Assembly (NCBI GenBank): GCA_036320915.1 | Contig: JAXBDG010000026.1 | Span: 95,356-159,355 of the forward strand | Reading direction: 5' to 3' | DNA: 64,000 nucleotides | From: Linnemannia elongata | Taxonomy: Eukaryota; Mortierellomycota; Mortierellomycetes; Mortierellales; Mortierellaceae | Shown here: positions 57,464-64,000 of the stretch, piece after piece | How the letters are laid out: every line of letters starts with the position of its first letter | How positions within the stretch are numbered: position 1 is the first letter of the stretch | Translations under genes and position numbers: made by a program | Notes under the pieces: model-generated | Databases searched by the model: none | What the model saw: the letters and a program-made list of their open reading frames with translations, nothing else | What the model was told of the DNA's origin: nothing

Positions 57464-58771
57464 AGGAAGAGTTGTTTGTTAGGAACGTTGCAGCACCTTC
57501 ATCTTTTATACTAAGGTGGCAGCTGTGGCCTTGTCACTTTGTTCATTCCCCTGAATGGGTGGTTAAGCGCAATGGAAGTTAAGTGGTGATGGTTCTCCTT
57601 GCTAATAATTTCAATTGTTAACATTAGCACCGTTACATGTACTGTGGATACTTTCTGGAGGCTGGTTGATACTTTGGGTGAAAGAGCGGATATATGATGT
57701 GTGGTCGTTTAGAGAAGGTGGTCATAACCCGTGTGACACAAAAAAGGATACGAACAATGAATGAAGTTGTTCTCGTCTCACAACGGTCATGAAGCAGTGG
57801 TAGAGAGACCCTATTTTTGTTAGCCAAAGAAAGCTAAGGGGCCTATGCCGTCCACATGTTCCACCTTCCCTCAACAGTCCGCCTTTTTTACTTTTTTTTT
57901 TGTATCTGAGAGTTTTATTCGTGGTTGTCGAAGGAAAATGTCATAGGAGGGGAACCAAGTATCTTTATGGGTTCATCTCATTGTGTTCCAAAAGAAGATA
58001 TAAAGTAGAGTCCAAAAGTAGGGATGCATATATTTAGCACGTTGGAGCAAGAAAATGAAAGGGTGCTGTGTAGGTATCCCTGGTACTGTGGTTGTTGGGT
58101 GAGTCGATTTGAGGACTTCCGCAAGACAGAGAGCGTACTTTGGGCAAGCTATAAGAAGCGACTATCATAGGAAACACTGCGGTTGCTCGGCGTTTGAGGG
58201 ACACAAAGAGAGGTGTTAAATAAGTAAAAAAAAAAAAAAAAAAAAAATACTTTACAATGGTGTACATCCGTCTCTCGGCAAATACAACCGAATGGCATAA
58301 TGGATCAAAGCAAGGCAGCGTCCCTTACAAAAAGAAGGTCTGGCTGGTCGTACCATTTGAAGGTGTGTATTGGCCAACAGGCACACAAACAAGAACGGTA
58401 TTTCATTTCATGTGTCCACCGGAGTGGGAAAACTCTAATCGATTAAAGAAATCATAAAAGGGAGGGGCATAAGGTTTACTCTTTTACTTTTTTTGCGCCA
58501 CATACATGCATGCATCTATGAGCAATTGGAGCTATTGGAGAAATTCTCACCCATCCACCTTGCACCCTCTTCCGGAGAATCGGAAAGGGGCGAGGACAAT
58601 CCATCAACTCCTCTCCCTTCTCCTCTCCTCTCCTCTCCCTTTTTTTTCCATCCTCATCTGAATCTCTTTTTCATTCCATTCCATTCCATTCCTCATTCCT
58701 ACACTTCTTCCATTCGAATCTCTGACCATCTTCATTCCTAAAGCCTCGTTTGCCATCTTCCTCACAACTTC
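57464..58771. other. Intergenic region upstream of FMO-9
   Basis: Contains an A-tract of about 22 nt at 58227-58248 and a C/T-rich stretch with ATTCC repeats just before the FMO-9 start (58620-58770), a typical leader. No gene supported; the small frame at 58257-58457 has no domain. Confidence 0.5.
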
Positions 58772-60868
58772 ATGTCAACATCAGTCGCAACCACACCTCA
58801 CGTCCTAATTGTAGGAGCCGGTCTGGGAGGTCTCCTCCTCGGTGCACTTTTGGAAAAGTGCAACATCCCTTATGACATCCTTGAGCGCGCCTCCTCCGTG
58901 AAGCCTTTGGGTAAATACAGCACATGCACACACCCCACTTCAGGCACAAACAATAACACAGCATCAAATTCTTTCAAAACGAATATTTCTCATTTATTTA
59001 TTGCTTTCCCTTATCCTTGTTGGGTTTCTGATATCAATAGGTTCAGCGCTGAATATCGCTTCGCAGATGGCGCCCTTGTTCTATCAGCTGGGTATCTACG
59101 AACAGTTTGAGGACATCTCCCGGTACTCGCGCTACATGCATGGTGCAAGGGATAATGGCCAGCCTCTAGCACCCCTCGACTTTGTCGCCATGGAAGAATT
59201 GTATGTACCCACAAACGTCCCCCCACTTCCTTTGACCTTTTTTCCCTTTCCCCTTCCACCACTCACCCGCTAATGGCGTCTTGTACTTTTTCTTCCTTGA
59301 ATGATACATAGTGGCGGTTACCCAAGTCGTATCGTTTCACGCCCACTGTTGTATGACCTCCTCCTCACTCTTGTGCCACCTCAGCGACTTCATTTCAACA
59401 AGCGTGTCCTCAACACCATCGAAGAGGAGGGAAAGGTCAGGATTCAAACATCAGATAACTGCACTTACGAGGGAGATATCCTTGTTGGAGCAGACGGAGC
59501 TTACAGTGCGGTCAGGCAGCGTCTGTACGAGACTCTGAAAAAGCAGGGCCTGTTGCCCAAATCTGATCAGGAGGATCTTCCATTCAGTTGTACTTGTTTG
59601 GTCGGACAGACGGATCCGTTGGATGTTGAAGAGTACCCTGAGCTCAAAAACTTGGAGGAACCCTTCTTCACATACCTTGGGAAGGACAAACCCTACACCG
59701 TAAGTACAAATTTACATGGGGATAGCGCGCATTTTCTACTTGAGAGACCCCCATTGCGTATATTTACTTACTTCTCTTCCTTGCTCTAAACTTCATTTTC
59801 TTCAATACGAACATCGTTTACTACCATAAAAAGTGGACAATATTCACATCCAAACAACGAACCTTGATGTGGATGGTTCTGGAACATTTATCGGCTGAAG
59901 GAAGCAAGGAGGCCAAGGAACAGCGATTCAGGAACTCGGAAAACTCGGAATGGGGGCCAATTGCTGCCCAGGCAATGTGTGACGACACAAAAGCATTCCC
60001 GATTTCGTTTGGTGGTGGCAAGAAGACGCTGGGCGACATCTACGAAAAGACACCCAAAGAGCGGATCGCCAAGGTTATGTTGGAGGAGAAGGTGTTCAAG
60101 ACTTGGCACCATGGGCGCACTGTCTTGTTAGGCGATGGTGAGGCTATCTAAATATTTTTTGTTCGTTGAGGGTAATTGCTTATTATATGGAACTAACGAG
60201 CGTTCGTGGCATCTTTGTTGATTTGCTTAGCTTGTCACAAAGTGAACCCTTCTGGAGGCGTCGGTAAGTACACTGGCAACACACTCACTCGTTGCTGTTA
60301 TATTTTTTCTCTTCATTGGTTCCTCTCACTTACACATTTGTTTCTTCATTCTTTTTCAACTGGACCGATAGGCGCCATTACTGCCATGCACGACGCCGTC
60401 GCATTAGCCAACCTCATCTACTCCCTCCCTTCCAACACTTCAGAAGAAATCACCAAGGCATTCAAGGAATACCACGCTGAGAGATACCCTCCTGCAGTCG
60501 AGGCCTACAACAGCAGTTTGATGCTCAGCAAGTTACTCAAGGGCGGGTTTACTGGTGCGATTGCCTGGTTCATGACCAACAACATGCCCAACTGGCTGTG
60601 GCGGATCTCGGTATGTTATATGAATTATTTTTTTTATACTACGCTATGTTGTCACCAATGGTCTTATTTTACTCACACAAGCGCTGGTTCATTTTTTCTC
60701 TTTTTTCTCACGATCGGGTAGGTTCGGAGACTCGTGAACCACCGTCCGCAGAGTGGGTTCTTGAGGTTGGTGAAGGATAAAGGTTCCGTCCCTCCTGCTG
60801 TTTCGCCCAGTTACGAAAAAGCTCGTGCTCTTTACAACCAGCGCACAGGAGGAGTTGCTGCTGTTTAG
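58772..60868 (+). CDS. FMO-9: distant FAD-dependent monooxygenase paralogue, 469 aa
   Basis: Exons 58772-58910, 59041-59200, 59312-59699, 59834-60137, 60231-60263, 60372-60610 and 60722-60868; 1410 nt in frame. The N-terminus is shorter (GxGxxG at about residues 15-20, VGAGLGG). DG motif GADGAYSAVRQRLYE. The GD motif is encoded across 60130-60240, with CHK not followed by an intron: the 11-nt micro-exon is joined to the next 22 nt, and a new intron interrupts SGGVG/GAITAMHDA. Exons 2 and 3 keep the family's 160 and 388 nt. The C-terminal region (FTGAIAWFMTNNMPNWLWRIS) is more hydrophobic than in the other copies and lacks the APQPSLS tail, so substrate or membrane association may differ. Confidence 0.9.
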
Positions 60869-61427
60869 GCGCCAAAGAGATCCTCTTCGTCGTTCTCTAC
60901 CATGTGAAGATAGCTGCACAACACACCCCATTGATAAAGAAGTACAACGAATGAATACCTATTGTGGTCTCAAATGGCTGTTGACAGGATTCTTAAAATG
61001 TTGGATGGATTAAGGTGGTAGGGTCAATTAAGAACAAAAAAAAAATAGAGCAGAGAGTGTAATGAGATAATGTGCAAGTTTTTAAAACCTCCTTTCAACA
61101 AGGTGCCTTCAGGCGACTAGATATGACCTGGTTGTATGAAGGTACTTGTTTAATAAAAAGGGTGAGCTATGAACTACTCCAACTACCTAGGTGTTAAGGA
61201 ATGGCTATTTATATGTGGGTAGGGCTATGGTTGGCTTTCTAGAGGATTCTATGTCTGCTTTGTCAGCAACGTCGTTGAGGTTTCTAGAAAGTTGGTGTTG
61301 ACTAGTGTTAACATAGTGCTGGCTGTTTAAGGTTGGTGGCGTTGGAAAGTTCTAGAGTTGGTGGCATCATATCAAAGTAGAACTCTGACAACCCAACGGG
61401 TATCGCCGCGGTAATATCCCAGTACAC
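60869..61427. other. Convergent intergenic region
   Basis: Tail-to-tail spacer between FMO-9 and the next gene; AT-rich, no gene. Possible 3' processing signals (AATAAA-like TAATAAA near 61150) but not assigned. Confidence 0.5.
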
Positions 61428-63313
61428 TCAGGCGTTATAGGCCATCCAACACATGTACACGTCTATGGATCCCTGGTATGTTTTTTCATGGAATCCCTTA
61501 TCACGATAGAAATTCGGGCAATTCCACATACCCTGGGAAACATACAGGTACGAAGTTTCTTTCTCTACAGACCCCATTTCGTCACCAAAGGTACGCCACA
61601 TCCATAAGAGTCCATCTACAGACTCCACAAAGACTTCAGATGAAGGATGGTGGATTATCTCATGGATAACATCAGGGTCCAACTCTTTCAGGCATTCTGC
61701 CGTGATACTTTCCGAGAGGAGCAATTCATCAAGAGACATCACACCCTTCAGGAAGAGTTCCATTCTACCGACTTCGGGTCCATATCCTACAGGTGTCCCC
61801 CTAGTATCTCCAAACTTATCTGCAATCATGTCTTGAGTCCACCCTCTGGATATCATCGCATCAACAACATACATGGAACTATATATATCGCCGTCGGGTA
61901 GACTTCCGATGATGTTCTCGAGGGCAGTATGTCTGTGTGTGTCTAAGGCGATACCCGTGAACATGGGATGTATGTACCCGGGTGTACCCAAGAAATATCT
62001 AGATGCCTGGATATATCCTGGGGATTTTTTGTCGTGTATACCATCGAGTTCTTCCAGTGTTGACACTTTACCACATAAAGCAACAAGAATATCACCCGGG
62101 TTATCCTTATCGCGACTCCTACGCAACCAAGGTCCATGTCTGTTGCAAACTCCGATGAGGTTATCTACGGAAAGATACATCAGGTCAGCCGTGTCCCGAC
62201 GTCCTCCCTCGTTCAACAGCTGGTACACATTCTCCATCCGCCCCATCCTGAGGGCCATATGCATCTTCCAACAGGTGGAACCGGCATGTGGATACATCTT
62301 GTCGTATGCTTCTTCCGTAGCAGGTAACCCTTGGTCTACTTCCGGGTGGATCCTATACGGCACATCTACATTCTCTTGAATTCTGTCGTATACACCTCGG
62401 TTGATATAATACACGTTGCGATATCCGACGATATATGTGTTATCCGGTGAACATGTTATGTTGTCCACACCAAATCTAAAGTCCAGCATCATGGATGTAT
62501 GTAGACCTATATCCGATCCCGTTGTACCCCATATAGCAAATATCCGGGCAAGAATCTTTGGAGAACGGGTGGCGACTGCTTTGGCGATGACGAGTTCGGC
62601 TGGGGTTACTCCCTCTCCCATCCTATGCACGGTCAGGAGTGCCCTAGGATCTCCACCGTGAAGAAATATTTGGTCCAACGCAACGCCAGGTCCACCACTA
62701 AGAAACATACCATTACGTGCCAAGGATGAACCATACGGGTTTATACCTAGGACACACATGACATATCCATTGGTAAAATAGACTATCCTCTCCAGAATCT
62801 CTGGAGGTAAATGTCGTATAGAGTTTGTAAGAGGGCGCTCGGAAATCCGGTCTAGACGAGAAGAGAGATGAGACCAAGGGGTGTGAGTTCAGGTACACTT
62901 TTGCTGATAAGTCCACCAGAGCTACGTTTCTTACCTGACAGCCAGTTATATGACTGGTCTCCTTCCTGAATCACGATCGACACATAGAACCAGGACTGAA
63001 CCTCACGGTAGTAGCCTATGATAAGGTCCTTGAAGAATGTGTAGGAGCTGCCGATGATCATCAAGAAGAATCCAGCGGACATAACAACATTCCCTATGAC
63101 TAGAGGCAAGCGATAAATGTGTGAGTAGGTTTACAAAGAAAGCATGTGCGTATTCTAGTGAGCAGAGGAACAAAAAAACGTACATCCTTTGACGACGCTC
63201 ATGGCGGCAGGAGAGAGCGTGGACTCGAACTGTGAGGCCGCCAAAACGACCTGATCGAAGACATCGGCAGCGCTGTTGAGCAGCGTGCCTGTTTTCGTCA
63301 TGAGCATATCCAT
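61428..63313 (-). CDS. Putative BCS1-N-like / F-box-like fusion protein, 572 aa
   Basis: Model: exons 63184-63313, 62935-63099 and 61428-62851; 1719 nt, in frame, GT-AG borders. Exon 2 (NVVMSAGFFLMIIGSSYTFFKDLIIGYYREVQSWFYVSI..SYNWLS) resembles the N-terminal part of BCS1-type mitochondrial AAA chaperones: a membrane segment, a positively charged stretch, then a Y-x-W motif. Exon 3 opens with SIRHLPPEILERIVYFTNGY, which looks like an F-box helix, and then ~440 residues of unrecognised sequence with helical repeats (CWKMHMALRMGRMENVYQLLNEGGR, ankyrin-like in feel). No AAA ATPase domain is present. Exon phases match, but the junction is only predicted. Alternatively the BCS1-like piece is a separate truncated gene and the F-box ORF starts on its own. 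Confidence 0.55.
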
Positions 63314-63445
63314 GCTATCGACGAGGACAGAAGGACCCAGAGGAGTCGCGCAAAGATGGGAGTCAGAGAGAGCGTGTATGGAGTGTAAGGAGAGGACTTT
63401 AAATGGAAGATGGATTAATGAGCAAAGAGAGTCAGCAAGACGCGG

Positions 63446-63453
63446 TATTTATA
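63446..63453 (-). promoter_or_regulatory. TATA box of the fusion gene
   Basis: Minus-strand TATAAATA 133-140 bp upstream of the predicted start at 63313, in GC-flanked context (CGGCATATAAATACCGC). It supports a transcription start just upstream of the BCS1-like exon, not at the F-box ORF. Confidence 0.6.
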
Positions 63454-63459
63454 TGCCGC

Positions 63460-64000
63460 GATTACCAAACTGGTGGCGCGGTGGCGTAGAATTTATAGTT
63501 TTCACAATGGACCTCGGCGCCACCACTTTGATCTTTCTGTGATCACTGGGGGCATTAATGACGGGGAGGGTGAGGCAACGGAGGAGCAGCATAAGTTGTC
63601 GAGCTCGATGGTTGTGTTTTGCTTGCCTGTGTTTAACGATACCACAATGATACCTCGGTGTCACTCACGGAGTAGCCAGATCAGGTTGAATGAAGTGAAT
63701 AGGAAGGCTGCCGGGACTCGATAATGGTAGGGCATTGGTGACTTGCTCCATATTCCCCTTGTAAAACCTTCGACAGGCATCCTAGTCAAAGAACCATTCG
63801 TGAGATGATTTTGAACGTCAAGAGACCATCCATTCTGATGCCAACACTTCCATTACTCATTGCCTTTTCTAAGAACGCACTCCAAAGCTATAGGCCTCTC
63901 CTTCCACAAACAAGGTTTGAGAGGAAAATTCTTAACGGCAAATGGCAACTTTCAAGCCGCAGCTCGTCCATCCAAAAAAAGAGAAAAAAACAGGATTATA
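63460..64000. other. Right-end upstream region
   Basis: No gene supported. Short open frames only; region upstream of the predicted fusion gene. Confidence 0.5.

Noticed and set aside
61428..62759. Endogenous giant-virus gene
   Set aside because: The ORF is unfamiliar, but it has fungal-type introns upstream and a TATA box, and no viral hallmark was seen.
1..64000. tRNA, rRNA and CRISPR features
   Set aside because: No cloverleaf-like conserved boxes, rRNA stretches or regularly spaced repeats were seen by eye; a tRNAscan or Rfam search would settle it.

Overview
The window reads as nuclear DNA of an early-diverging filamentous fungus, most likely a Mucoromycota/Mortierellales-type genome. 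This placement is inferred from gene content and was not tested. Supporting observations: genes split by short GT-AG introns (roughly 60-180 bp), an expanded family of FAD-dependent monooxygenases, Crinkler (CRN) effector-type proteins, a non-LTR retrotransposon, a MULE DNA transposon, a mitochondrial carrier and TATA-containing promoters. I saw no bacterial operons, RNA genes or CRISPR.

Layout. (1) 1-37.5 kb is a tandem array of a ~7.2-kb module, all on the minus strand, holding one CRN gene followed downstream by one FAD monooxygenase (FMO). There are four copies, the first cut by the window edge. Single-copy insertions make the spacing irregular: a 3' LINE fragment (6165-6353), a longer 5'-truncated LINE (13593-18364) and a complete MULE with terminal inverted repeats (25387-29650). 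(2) 37.5-50.4 kb is an older, diverged FMO cluster: FMO-5 (-), FMO-6 (+), a 5'-lacking FMO remnant, a decayed FMO-7 (+) and a frameshifted FMO-8 (-). (3) 51.9-64 kb holds a carrier-family gene, two genes I do not recognise, a more distant FMO-9 (+), and a gene whose spliced model joins a BCS1-N-like segment to an F-box-like ORF.

FMO genes share one exon layout (175/160/388/292/11/198/~213-237 nt), including an 11-nt micro-exon that encodes the core of the FAD-binding GD motif. CRN genes have four exons: a ubiquitin-like Crinkler header ending in an HVIVQRP motif, a basic NLS-like linker, a P-loop NTPase and a C-terminal REase-like nuclease region. As written, only CRN-4 and FMO-2, -4, -5, -6 and -9 keep open frames. 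The CRN-1, -2 and -3 and FMO-1 and -3 frames are broken by scattered single-base indels, almost without substitutions between units 1 and 2. That pattern fits consensus errors in a repeat better than old decay.

The most interesting signals are the co-amplified CRN+FMO module with mosaic CRN copies, the MULE flanked by a 34-bp direct repeat starting at the arm of a conserved palindrome, two LINE junctions within about 30 bp of each other in equivalent spacers, and the putative BCS1-N/F-box fusion.
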